DNA of 64,000 nt from CAVPDE01 sp963702565 (GTDB taxonomy: Bacteria; Desulfobacterota; DSM-4660; Desulfatiglandales; HGW-15): contig CAVPDE010000016.1 of assembly GCA_963702565.1 (NCBI GenBank), positions 310,001-374,000 on the forward strand, written 5' to 3'. Shown in pieces: positions 53,292 through 61,204 of this stretch (positions are counted from its first letter, which is position 1; each line of letters begins with the position of its first letter). The notes beneath the pieces are model-generated. The model was not told where the DNA came from. It did no database searches and was given only the letters and a program-made list of their open reading frames with translations. A program made the translations under genes and the position numbers.

Positions 53292-53765
53292 ATGACGCAT
53301 TCTACAAGAAGCAAGCGAGCGGTCTACTTTGCCTACGGCACTCTGCTGGACATCAACGGCATGAAGAAGTACTGCCCTTCGGCAGAACCCCTCGGAGTGA
53401 TGAGTTTGAAAGGATACCGGATGGGATTTGCTTTGTGTGGTGCAGATCCGGCCGTCGGCGGGTGCACGCTCGTCGAAGATGCGGGCAACACGATGTATGG
53501 TGTTCTCTACAGCCTTCCTGAAAAAGAATTGGCCGACCTGGATGCGGCATCCGGCGTGGACAAGGGGCTGTGGGCGACCATCAAAATCACGTTGACCAAT
53601 GCCAAGGGGCAAAAGGTCCCTGCGAACACTCTCACCATCCCTGACCCGGCCGGCCCCTACCGGCCGCCTGAAACTTACACGAACCCCATCCTAGCCGGTG
53701 CCAGAGCCTGGCCTCTGCCTGAAGGGTACATCAAGCAACTCGTAGAGATCATCGGCAAAGCGTAG
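53292..53765 (+). CDS. Gamma-glutamylcyclotransferase-like protein lacking the catalytic Glu
   Basis: 157 residues with the GGCT fold: AVYFAYGTLLDINGMKKYCP at the start (the YGS/T loop that binds the gamma-glutamyl group) and TMYGVLYSLPEKELADLDAASGV, the segment that normally reads LDxxEGV with the catalytic Glu before Gly. Here that position is Ser (AASG). The C-terminal half (PYRPPETYTNPILAGARAWPLPEGYIKQLVEII) is typical of bacterial family members. AAGGAGGAC precedes the ATG. Likely not a standard cyclotransferase. Confidence 0.8.
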   Translation: MTHSTRSKRAVYFAYGTLLDINGMKKYCPSAEPLGVMSLKGYRMGFALCGADPAVGGCTLVEDAGNTMYGVLYSLPEKELADLDAASGVDKGLWATIKITLTNAKGQKVPANTLTIPDPAGPYRPPETYTNPILAGARAWPLPEGYIKQLVEIIGKA

Positions 53766-53785
53766 GGGAAGATGACCTTCTCGCT

Positions 53786-54394
53786 CTATCCTTGACCAAG
53801 GCCCTTGACCATCTCTTCGACGACGAGGAGATCCGAAGGGGTTCCTCTCTCCCTGAGCTTTTCGGCTATTCGCCTGCGGTCCTCTTCGCTTTTCTGCTGA
53901 GCGAATTTGAATTTTCCGGTCATGGTCTCAGGGATAAGCGCAAAAACGCCCGTAGCCCGCAAAACTTTTTTGTACATCTCGTCTTCAGGACTCAGTCTTC
54001 TGTATCTTCCCTCGGGTTGGTACTTCTCCATCAGGAGATTAAGCACCGCGCATTTCTCTTCGGGGTCCTCTATGAACCGGCATCGTCCTCGCACCGCGAC
54101 CGACTTATAAGCCACGGACGACCCGGTCGCGTTCTCCTCTGAGAGGAAATGCGACGGCAGATAGGTCTGCAAGGACACGGCAAAAAAACTTGCGCGAGGA
54201 TCCTTTTTCAAAGATTCGAAGCGCTCCCCGGCAACCGCCCCGTGCCAAAGGATCCGGCCGTCATAAGCGTAATTGAGCGCCGTCACTCTGGGCCAGCCGT
54301 CGGACCCGTTGAACCCGAGGGTCCCGATCTCAGCCCTCCTCAACACCTCTTCCATTCGACTCTGATCCACCACCTCAAATTCTTTTCTGCGCAC
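53786..54394 (-). CDS. Pyridoxamine 5'-phosphate oxidase-family flavoprotein
   Basis: 202 residues from a GTG at 54394 with AAAGGGGGAG upstream (long in-frame extension upstream is low-complexity and rejected). The split-barrel fold shows in VDQSRMEEVLRRAEIGTLGFNGSDGWPRVTALNYAYDGRILWHGAVAGERFESLKKDPRASFFA and VRGRCRFIEDPEEKCAVLNLLMEKYQPEG, which resembles NimA-type/PNPOx-like FMN or F420 binding proteins. It may act as a nitroimidazole or quinone reductase-like enzyme; substrate unknown. It is convergent with the GGCT-like gene. Confidence 0.87.
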   Translation of the reverse strand: MRRKEFEVVDQSRMEEVLRRAEIGTLGFNGSDGWPRVTALNYAYDGRILWHGAVAGERFESLKKDPRASFFAVSLQTYLPSHFLSEENATGSSVAYKSVAVRGRCRFIEDPEEKCAVLNLLMEKYQPEGRYRRLSPEDEMYKKVLRATGVFALIPETMTGKFKFAQQKSEEDRRRIAEKLRERGTPSDLLVVEEMVKGLGQG

Positions 54395-54483
54395 CGCTGC
54401 TCCCCCTTTCCCTTGCAAGGGTTGGACATCTTGCCTATCATGTAGTATATGACCCTTCCTGTGTCCAGAAAATGATTTAAACC

Positions 54484-54608
54484 GCTGTCGGCTGGAGCCG
54501 ACAGCTAGAGGGACAAAGGGACAGAGGGGCAAAGGCACAAAGGCAATTCACTCTTTGCGTTGTTCGACCCTTTGTGCCTATGTGCCTTTGTACCTTTGTG
54601 CCTCCCTC
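54484..54608. repeat. Adjacent hairpin and inverted repeat before the M23 gene
   Basis: A perfect hairpin at 54484-54505 (GCTGTCGGCT-GG-AGCCGACAGC) is followed by an inverted repeat of about 38 bases: left 54508-54543 (GAGGGACAAAGGGACAGAGG...) and right 54569-54608 (…ACCTTTGTGCCTCCCTC). The words ACAAAGG/CCTTTGT recur. Both are common forms of dispersed repeats; they fill the region between divergent genes. Confidence 0.7.
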
Positions 54609-54637
54609 TCGCCGAGAGGGATCCTATTGGAGGAACT

Positions 54638-55993
54638 TTGGATCTCAGAAAGATTGTCTTATGGATTGGTTTCGCATTTGTCTTGGGCCTCCTGGGCGTC
54701 GTGGGATGGTTCGTCGCATTTGTGTATGAGGGCGAAGCCCCTTCTGCGAGCCTCCAACCTCTTCCCGAGTACATTTCCAAGGCTCAGAAGTTCACGGTCA
54801 CAGCAGAGGACAAAAAGCGGGGGCTCAGAGCCGTCAAACTCTCCATCACTCAAGGAGGCAAAGAGACGGTTCTCCTGGACGAGAAGTTCCCCTACCAAGG
54901 GATTCTCAACCGCGACGGGGTTCATCAGGTGAAGAAAGATATCTCCATTGATCCTACAGCGCTGAAACTCGTCCAGGGCGAGTTCAACATCACCCTCCGG
55001 GTGTGGGATCATTCAAGGAGAGGAGAGGGAAATCCTGCCGGCCTTGAGCACAAGAGCATCGTGGACACGGTTCCCCCGTCGCTTCGCGCGGTCAGCCGCA
55101 TGCACAACGTGAATGTGGGCGGGGTCGGGTTCGCGGTCTATCAAACTTCCCGGGATGCGGCTTCGAGCGGTGTGTTCGTCGATGAGCTTTTCTTCCCCGG
55201 TTACCCGGATAAGGATCAGAGGGAAAAAGGAATTCACCACTGCTACTTCGCAATCCCTTATGACAACACAGCGAATCCCAAAATCAACCTGTGGGCCAAG
55301 GACCAGGCAGGAAATGAGGCGAGAACTTCTTTTTATTATCACGTGATCCGAAAGAAGTTCCGCGAGGACAAAATGGAAATTTCGGACCGCTTCCTCCAAA
55401 ACCTTCTCCCTTACTTCTCCTTTTACCCCCTCGAGTCCGAGGAGAGCGACATCAGGAAATTTCTCAAGATCAATACCGAGCTGCGCCGCGAAAACCACAA
55501 CACCCTCTCTCAACTGAAAGACCAAACCAGCCCGGAGAGACTCTGGGACGGGGTGTGGCTCTCTCACTGGAACGGCCAGACCATGGCCCGATTTGCCGAT
55601 CATCGGGTTTACCTTTATAAGGGACAGAGAGTGGACGACAAGTTCCATCTCGGCGTCGATCTCGCATCCCTCAGCAACGCTCCGGTGCTTGCGTCAAACA
55701 ACGGAAAGGTCCTCTTTGCCGACAGGCTCGGAATCTACGGGCTTGCCGTGGTCATCGATCACGGGCAGGGGCTTGCCTCGGTTTACGGGCATTTGAGCAA
55801 GATCGAAGTGAGCCCGGGACAAGCCGTAAACAAAGGAGAGGTCATTGGTCTGACCGGTGACACCGGACTTGCAGGCGGAGACCATCTTCATTTTTCCGTC
55901 ATGCTCCAGGGAATTTTCGTGAACCCTGTCGAGTGGTGGGACCGGCACTGGATCATGGACAATGTGACCAAGAAACTTTCATTGGTCGAATGA
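54638..55993 (+). CDS. M23-family zinc metallopeptidase (LytM/murein hydrolase-like)
   Basis: 451 residues from a TTG at 54638 with GGAGG five bases upstream. A single N-terminal membrane anchor (KIVLWIGFAFVLGLLGVVGWFVAFVY) and a long beta-rich ectodomain precede the catalytic domain (about 355-440), which has the zinc ligands HLGVDLA (His/Asp) and GDHLHFSV (HxH), and VYGHLSKIEVSPGQAVNKGEVIGLTG. It cleaves peptidoglycan cross-links in the periplasm. The next gene starts within its stop codon (ATGA). Confidence 0.93.
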   Translation: MDLRKIVLWIGFAFVLGLLGVVGWFVAFVYEGEAPSASLQPLPEYISKAQKFTVTAEDKKRGLRAVKLSITQGGKETVLLDEKFPYQGILNRDGVHQVKKDISIDPTALKLVQGEFNITLRVWDHSRRGEGNPAGLEHKSIVDTVPPSLRAVSRMHNVNVGGVGFAVYQTSRDAASSGVFVDELFFPGYPDKDQREKGIHHCYFAIPYDNTANPKINLWAKDQAGNEARTSFYYHVIRKKFREDKMEISDRFLQNLLPYFSFYPLESEESDIRKFLKINTELRRENHNTLSQLKDQTSPERLWDGVWLSHWNGQTMARFADHRVYLYKGQRVDDKFHLGVDLASLSNAPVLASNNGKVLFADRLGIYGLAVVIDHGQGLASVYGHLSKIEVSPGQAVNKGEVIGLTGDTGLAGGDHLHFSVMLQGIFVNPVEWWDRHWIMDNVTKKLSLVE

Positions 55994-56643
55994 CCTCCAT
56001 CATGGTTCTTACCCTGGAAGATATCATAGGATATGCGAAGGAATGCTTCGCTGCCGCTCGCAACAGCCACGGCTGGGATCACACGGAGCGGGTCTACAGA
56101 CTGTGCATGCACATCGGACAGGTGGAGGGGGCTGATCTGGAGGTTCTCGCCGCAGCGGCTTATCTCCATGATGTGGGGCGATCTTACCAAGACGAATCAA
56201 AGGGTGCGATCTGTCATGCGGCGAAGGGAGCGCAGATCGCCAGTACCCTGCTGGCGAGCTATCCCCTTTCCGACGAAAAAAAACGGGCCATCGTCCACTG
56301 TATCGAATCCCACAGGTTTCGCGGCATTCACGCGCCCGAATCCCTGGAAGCCAGAACCCTTTTTGACGCGGACAAGCTCGATTCCATCGGCGCCATCGGT
56401 ATCGGCAGAGCTTTTCTGTTTGCCGGAGAGGTAGGAGCCAAGCTCCACAATCCTGAAGCGGACCTCCACAACACCCGGCCCTACACCGAAGAGGACACGG
56501 GGTACAGGGAGTTCAAACTCAAGCTCTCCAACATCAAAGACCGGATGCTCACTGCCGAAGGAAGGCGCATCGCCGAGGAGCGTCACGCGTTCATGGAAGG
56601 ATTCTTTCAAAGGCTCCAGGAGGAGTATGAAGGAAGGAAATGA
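55990..56643 (+). CDS. HD-domain hydrolase (YedJ-like)
   Basis: 217 residues starting at ATG 55990, overlapping the M23 gene by four bases. The metal site is NSHGWDHTERV (His), AYLHDVGRS (HD) and a later Asp in DADKLDSIG. It belongs to the predicted HD superfamily of phosphohydrolases (YedJ-like). The position directly after the peptidase implies coupled expression; the substrate is unknown. A downstream ATG at 56002 is an alternative start. Confidence 0.88.
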   Translation: MTSIMVLTLEDIIGYAKECFAAARNSHGWDHTERVYRLCMHIGQVEGADLEVLAAAAYLHDVGRSYQDESKGAICHAAKGAQIASTLLASYPLSDEKKRAIVHCIESHRFRGIHAPESLEARTLFDADKLDSIGAIGIGRAFLFAGEVGAKLHNPEADLHNTRPYTEEDTGYREFKLKLSNIKDRMLTAEGRRIAEERHAFMEGFFQRLQEEYEGRK

Positions 56644-56667
56644 TTTCGCAGAGCGCCCTGCGCTTCC

Positions 56668-57447
56668 TTATCCCATAGGGCCGACGCGCTGTCGTTCGAT
56701 TCTGAGGTCGATGGCCCGGGCAGCGTCCACCGCATACTGCGAGACCAGCTTCATTCTCTCTTCGTCAAGGCTTGCCTTGAGCCCCACGACCCAAATGGCC
56801 GACATGAGGGGTTCAGCCTTTTTGATCGGGGCTGCAACCGCCCTGACTCCCATGATGTATTCCTCATCATCCGTGGCAAAGCCGTTCTCTCTGGCCGCCC
56901 GGATCTCCTGAAGATAGCGCTCGGTGCTGGTGATGGAATTCTCCGTAAACCGAGTGAGCCCCTTGGTCTTGATGATCCGCCTGACCTCTTCCTCATCCAT
57001 TTTTGAAAGAAAGACCTTGCCCACGGCGCCTGCCAGCAGCGGCAGGGTCGTTCCGATCGGCGCTGTGATCTTAAGCTCAGTCCTGGGATCCACCACGTCC
57101 AAGACAGTGACGTGATCCCAGTTCAGGACTCCAAGGAAGACCGACGCGCTGGTCCTTTCCATCAGCTCCTCAGCCACAGGTCTTGCAAGGTCTTTGAGGT
57201 CTATCTGCGAATAGGCTTTCTTGCCCAGTTCGAAGAGCGTGAACCCGAGGGTGTACCGCTTTGTCACAGGATCCCTCAAGACCACGCCCACCTCTTCCAG
57301 GGCAGAGGTCATCCCGTGGACCGTGCTTTTGGCAATGCCCAGGCCCCTCGCAATCTCGCTGATTCCCACTCCGTCCTTGCTCGTGGAAATAAGCTTCAGA
57401 ATTTCGAAGGCTCTCTTAACCGATGGGGCAAAGTATCCTTTACTCAT
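56668..57447 (-). CDS. IclR-family transcriptional regulator
   Basis: 259 residues: N-terminal winged helix (about 8-68, SVKRAFEILKLISTSKDGVGISEIARGLGIAKSTVHGMTSALEEVGVV) and the GAF-like effector domain (about 82-250, with SVFLGVLNWDHVTVLD and the ENGFATDDEEYIMGVRAVAAPI signature). It is divergent from the NarI-like/ferredoxin gene and adjoins the second AOR locus. A palindrome (57449-57464) starts two bases before its start codon; no ribosome site is visible because the operator occupies that place. It probably represses its own and the divergent transcripts. Confidence 0.93.
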   Translation of the reverse strand: MSKGYFAPSVKRAFEILKLISTSKDGVGISEIARGLGIAKSTVHGMTSALEEVGVVLRDPVTKRYTLGFTLFELGKKAYSQIDLKDLARPVAEELMERTSASVFLGVLNWDHVTVLDVVDPRTELKITAPIGTTLPLLAGAVGKVFLSKMDEEEVRRIIKTKGLTRFTENSITSTERYLQEIRAARENGFATDDEEYIMGVRAVAAPIKKAEPLMSAIWVVGLKASLDEERMKLVSQYAVDAARAIDLRIERQRVGPMG

Positions 57448-57448
57448 T

Positions 57449-57464
57449 GTTCACCATATTGAAC
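57449..57464. promoter_or_regulatory. Palindrome O1 (candidate IclR operator)
   Basis: GTTCAC-CATA-TTGAAC, one mismatch to the GTTCAT-N4-ATGAAC pattern. It directly precedes the IclR start codon. On the minus strand a TTGACA at 57503-57498 with TAAACT after 18 bases could place the transcript start just upstream of it. Confidence 0.6.
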
Positions 57465-57573
57465 TGCTCAATGAGTTTACAGATATCCGGAGGCTCCTGT
57501 CAACAGGATTCTGGTTTTGCAATGGGGTCGTGGTTCGAACATATCGATCGTCTTTGTTAGAACGATTTTCTCC

Positions 57574-57601
57574 TTGACAAAAAACAACCTCCCGATATCA
57601 T
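57574..57601 (+). promoter_or_regulatory. Strong promoter of the NarI-like/ferredoxin gene
   Basis: TTGACA at 57574-57579 and TATCAT at 57596-57601 (16-base spacer; five of six matches). The expected start is about 57608, just before palindrome O2. Confidence 0.65.
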
Positions 57602-57614
57602 AGACGCCATTGCT

Positions 57615-57630
57615 GTTCATTTACATGAAC
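57615..57630. promoter_or_regulatory. Palindrome O2 (candidate IclR operator)
   Basis: GTTCAT-TTAC-ATGAAC, an exact inverted repeat, seven bases after the predicted transcript start of the divergent gene, so a bound repressor would block elongation. Confidence 0.65.
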
Positions 57631-57667
57631 TCCGCTTTGTTTGGTTGACCAATGGCAGGAGGCCAGT

Positions 57668-58687
57668 ATGGATTTAAGCCTATTTGCAGAGGGCCCTCTA
57701 CTCTGGATCGTGTTTTTGCTGTTTCTTGCCGGTGTGACTGCCAGGCTCGTCTTCTTCGGAATCAAGATTCTCACCAACCCTAAAGGAGACCAGACACGAT
57801 GGGGATTTAGCGTGCCCATCTTCGGCCGCTTTCTTCTGCCCTTTCACAAGGCGATTGCCAAGAAGCCCCTTTACGCGGTCATCCGTTACCTCTTTCACCT
57901 CTGCCTTTTCATCGTACCCATCTGGCTCGGCGGCCATATCAGCCTGTGGGAGGAATCCAGGCTCGGCTGGGCCTGGTCTTCTATCCCTGACAAGCTCGCT
58001 GACTGGATGACCCTCCTGGTGATCATCCTTGCTGCGTTTTTTCTGGCTCGGAGGCTCGTTTGGCCCGAGGCGCGAACTGGAACATCTTGGACGGATTTCC
58101 TCGTCATTGTCATTGCAGGACTTCCTTTTCTCACCGGCTGGTTTCTGACTCACGGCACCTTGGATAAAGTCGCTTTTTTAGGGGACAACATGCGGCTGAT
58201 CCACGTTCTGAGCGGGGAAGCCATGATCCTCATGGCGGTCTTCCTCTTTTGCAGAACCAGGATGAATCCCAGCCGGTGCACGGGGTGCGCTGCCTGCGAG
58301 ATCAGCTGCCCCACGGGCACACTCGAATCCCGGGACAAAGGCGCTTTCAGGATTTTCAATTACTCCCACTATCAGTGCATCTGCTGCGGGGCCTGCGTGA
58401 ATACCTGCCCGGAAAATGCAGCCGAGCTCAGGCACGACATCAGTCCGCGAAAATTCTTCCAGATCCTCTCCAAGCAGGAGATCCGCGCGGTTGAGATGAA
58501 GCCCTGCCAAAAATGCGGCGCCCTGTTTATGCCCGAGCCGCTTTTCACCAAAATCAGCAAGACCTTTGCAGACGACTATCTCCACCTCTGCCCGAACTGC
58601 AGAAAAGCAAATGTGGTGGAGCTTTATCGCCGCATGGCGCCGTGGATCAAGAAACAGGGCGCGCCAGCCCAAAGCAAGAAATCATGA
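57668..58687 (+). CDS. NarI-like membrane/ferredoxin fusion protein
   Basis: 339 residues from the ATG with AGGAGG upstream. About five membrane helices (near 11-31, 72-93, 113-131, 143-161, 177-195) carry His77, His90, His162 and His179, a plausible di-heme pattern as in NarI. Two [4Fe-4S] motifs follow (CTGCAACEISCP and CICCGACVNTCP), then a C-terminal CQKCG...CPNC zinc or rubredoxin-like pair. It likely moves electrons between the membrane quinone pool and the AOR-2 system. It is the first gene of the IclR-controlled region, 279 bases before the next gene. Confidence 0.85.
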   Translation: MDLSLFAEGPLLWIVFLLFLAGVTARLVFFGIKILTNPKGDQTRWGFSVPIFGRFLLPFHKAIAKKPLYAVIRYLFHLCLFIVPIWLGGHISLWEESRLGWAWSSIPDKLADWMTLLVIILAAFFLARRLVWPEARTGTSWTDFLVIVIAGLPFLTGWFLTHGTLDKVAFLGDNMRLIHVLSGEAMILMAVFLFCRTRMNPSRCTGCAACEISCPTGTLESRDKGAFRIFNYSHYQCICCGACVNTCPENAAELRHDISPRKFFQILSKQEIRAVEMKPCQKCGALFMPEPLFTKISKTFADDYLHLCPNCRKANVVELYRRMAPWIKKQGAPAQSKKS

Positions 58688-58692
58688 CAATC

Positions 58693-58708
58693 GTTCATCA
58701 TATTGAAC
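58693..58708. promoter_or_regulatory. Palindrome O3 (candidate IclR operator)
   Basis: GTTCAT-CATA-TTGAAC, one mismatch, just after the stop of the NarI-like gene. It may be an auxiliary site for looping, or part of the next promoter region. Confidence 0.55.
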
Positions 58709-58808
58709 GATTTTGGAAGCAGCTTTCCGCTTTAGCGGTTTGGTCAAAATAGCCATAAGACGGGCATAAATACAGCAAGCGCATTTTATCAGTGCTATGA
58801 TTTTTCCC

Positions 58809-58837
58809 TTGACAAGGGAGAGCATTCTGGTTACATT
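58809..58837 (+). promoter_or_regulatory. Promoter of the AOR-2 operon
   Basis: TTGACA at 58809-58814 and TACATT at 58832-58837 with 17 bases between. The predicted start is about 58844, immediately before palindrome O4. Confidence 0.6.
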
Positions 58838-58847
58838 CGCCAGGGTT

Positions 58848-58863
58848 GTTCATGATAATGAAC
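58848..58863. promoter_or_regulatory. Palindrome O4 (candidate IclR operator)
   Basis: GTTCAT-GATA-ATGAAC, an exact inverted repeat at the predicted start of the AOR-2 transcript. The architecture matches O2. Confidence 0.65.
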
Positions 58864-58966
58864 TGCCGGATATGCCAGCTTCCGGTTGTTGAAATTGAAA
58901 TTCTTCCCGAGTTGGTAACCATCAAAATGATTTCTGCCGCATGTAGAGATCAGAAAGGAGAGCGTC

Positions 58967-59239
58967 ATGGTTGATGAAAAAGATAACCTCTCGACAGCGG
59001 AGAGCTTGCGCGCAACCAGAACCTACGGCAAATTCCGATGTCACAATCCCACTTGCATGGAAAGACTCGAGCCGAAGAAGGGGGACAAGACCATCAAGTG
59101 CCCGACGTGCGGAATGGAATTCCGCGTGGCGTGGGTCAAAGATGGACTCCCCAGAATCAGGGGACCGGTCTGGGAAGTGAACAGAAAAATTGCCGAAGCG
59201 GAATTAGCCAGAAAGATGAAGGCGAAGGAGGGGAAGTGA
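58967..59239 (+). CDS. Small zinc-ribbon protein of the AOR-2 operon
   Basis: 90 residues with one four-Cys knuckle, FRCHNPTCMERLEPKKGDKTIKCPTCGMEFRVAW (CxxxxC and CxxC), then a charged C-terminal helix (RKIAEAELARKMKAKEGK). GAAAGGAGAG precedes the ATG. It is one base from the AOR-2 start and likely coupled to it. I know no named family; a role as a small AOR subunit or maturation factor is possible by position only. Confidence 0.75.
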   Translation: MVDEKDNLSTAESLRATRTYGKFRCHNPTCMERLEPKKGDKTIKCPTCGMEFRVAWVKDGLPRIRGPVWEVNRKIAEAELARKMKAKEGK

Positions 59240-59240
59240 C

Positions 59241-61182
59241 ATGCCGTTAGACAGTAAAATTGCTTATATCGATCTTACCACAGGAGACATCCAGATAAAA
59301 CCCATTCCTCTCGATGTGAGAAAGAAGTTCCTCGGAGGCAGAGGGCTGGATGCATACCTTCTTTACAACAACACCAAGAAGGGCTGTGATCCCATCGGGC
59401 CGGACAACGCGCTCATGGTGAGCGGTGGGCTTCTGTGTGCCACCTGCGCCTCTGCGACAGCCAGGACCCACGTGATGGCAAAGTCCCCCCTGACCGGACT
59501 CTTGGGCAGCTGCAACATGGGCGGATTCTTTGCCCCTGAAATGACCTGGGCCGGGTTTAATCACCTGGTGATCAAAGGCAAGGCCAAGCATCCCGTGTAC
59601 CTCTACATCCACAACGGCGAAATCGAAATTCGCGACGCTCGCGACATCTGGGGCCGGAGCGTCACCGAAGCCCAGTGGGCCATCCGGGACGACCTCGGCG
59701 ACCAGGAAGTCAAGAGCATGGTCTGCGGTCCTGCGGGCGAGAACCTGGTCCGATACGCCAATGTGATGACGGGAATCAAGAATGCGGGCGGAAGGACGGG
59801 CATGGGTTGTGTCATGGGCTCCAAGAACCTCAAAGCCGTGGCCGCCAGAGGGACCATGGACGTCAAAATCGCCCATCCGGTCGAGGCCCTTGAATTCAAC
59901 AAGCGCTTTATCGAGCAGATCACTAGCGCTAAAGTCAACCAGACCCAGGGAGCCATCGGAACCCCCTTCATCTGGGGCGCCACCAACTCCTGGGGCGGAA
60001 TCCGGAACAGGAACTTCCAGTACAACCAGTGCGAGTATGCGGACGACATGGAACCCGAGCATCTCGACGAAATCGCAACGGAAACCATCGGACCTTACCA
60101 CATGACCGGGTGTTTCGGGTGCCAGGTGCACTGTCGGGCACAGTACAAGATTCCTTTCGGCCCCTACGCCGGGAAGTACGATGAAGGTCCGGAGTACACC
60201 TCCCAGGGCGCATTCGGCGGAGAGACCGACACCCCGAGAGCCATCACGGTTCTGACAGGAAACCATCTTGTGGACCAGTACGGGGTGGATAACCTGGAGA
60301 TAGGAAGCCTTATTTCGTGGGCCATGGAACTCTATGAACTGGGGATTATCACCAACAAAGAGACCGACGGCCTGGATCTCCGGTGGGGGAACGATGATGC
60401 AGTGCTTGAAATGATCCACCGCATCTGCCAGAGGAAGGGATGGCTTGGAGACACCTTGGCCGACGGCGGCGTTGCCGCCTCCAAGAAGATCGGCAAGAAC
60501 TCCTTCAGCTACCTCATCCAGGTCAAAGGCATGAGCAACCTCCATTCCGATGAGCGGGCGACCCCGGGGCTGGCCCTGAACATTGCCCTGTCCTCAAGGG
60601 GTTCCGACCACCTGCGGAGCAGGCCGGCCATCGACCTTTACCATCTCCCCGAACCGGTCATGCGGAAGATTTACAGCAGCCCGGTTCCCTACAATGGGCC
60701 TCTTGAGCTCCGAGCATACGGAGTACATCGGCAAACCCTGGCAGGTCTTCTGGCACGAGAACTGTTACATGGCCGTGGACTGCCTCGGGATCTGCAAGTA
60801 CCACACCACCTTCCTGGGAGCTACCCTCCCTAACTTCGAAGACTGGGTCAAGGTCGTTTACTACAACACGGGCCTCCAGTTGACCCCCCAGGAGATCTGG
60901 ACGATCGCCGAGAGGTGTAACAACATGGAGCGGCTCTTCAACCTGAGGGAGGGGTTGTCCAAGGATGATCCTGAAAAGGGCGATGTGCTCAACCATCGTT
61001 ATCACGACGAACCCACAAGGCGCGGGGCGCCGGATGTCGTCGGTCGAGTCATTGAAAAGGACAAGTTCATCAAGATGCGCTCTGAGATATACGGGCACAA
61101 GGGTTGGGATGAAAACGGAATTCCCAAACCTGAGACCCTGAAGAGACTCGGCATCGATAACGAGCCATCCCACCTGGTATGA
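59241..61182 (+). pseudogene. Aldehyde:ferredoxin oxidoreductase (AOR-2), reading frame broken by one base
   Basis: The frame from ATG 59241 carries the AOR core (GGRGLDAYLLYNN, KSPLTGLLGSCNMGGFFAPEMTWAGF, GRTGMGCVMGSKNLKAVAARG, and the cluster motif TGCFGCQVHC with CX2CX3C). At about 60702 the family-typical NGPLSSEHTEYIGKPWQVFWHENCYMAVDCLGICKYHTT continues in the +1 frame, to the stop at 61182. One extra base between 60699 and 60703 explains the break; without it the protein would be 646 residues. The unshifted frame runs on to 60833 with no family match and misses the fourth cluster Cys (in CLGICK). It could be a real inactivation, a sequencing error or a programmed shift. The following gene encodes its ferredoxin partner. 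Confidence 0.85.
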
Positions 61183-61204
61183 TGCTTTTGAAAGGAGTCA
61201 ATCA

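Noticed and set aside
59247..60545. Minus-strand 432-residue reading frame
   Set aside because: Antisense to AOR-2; no family features.
60690..60715. Programmed +1 frameshift in AOR-2
   Set aside because: No stop codon or known slippery/RF2-type signal at the site; a mutation or sequencing error is simpler, though not excluded.
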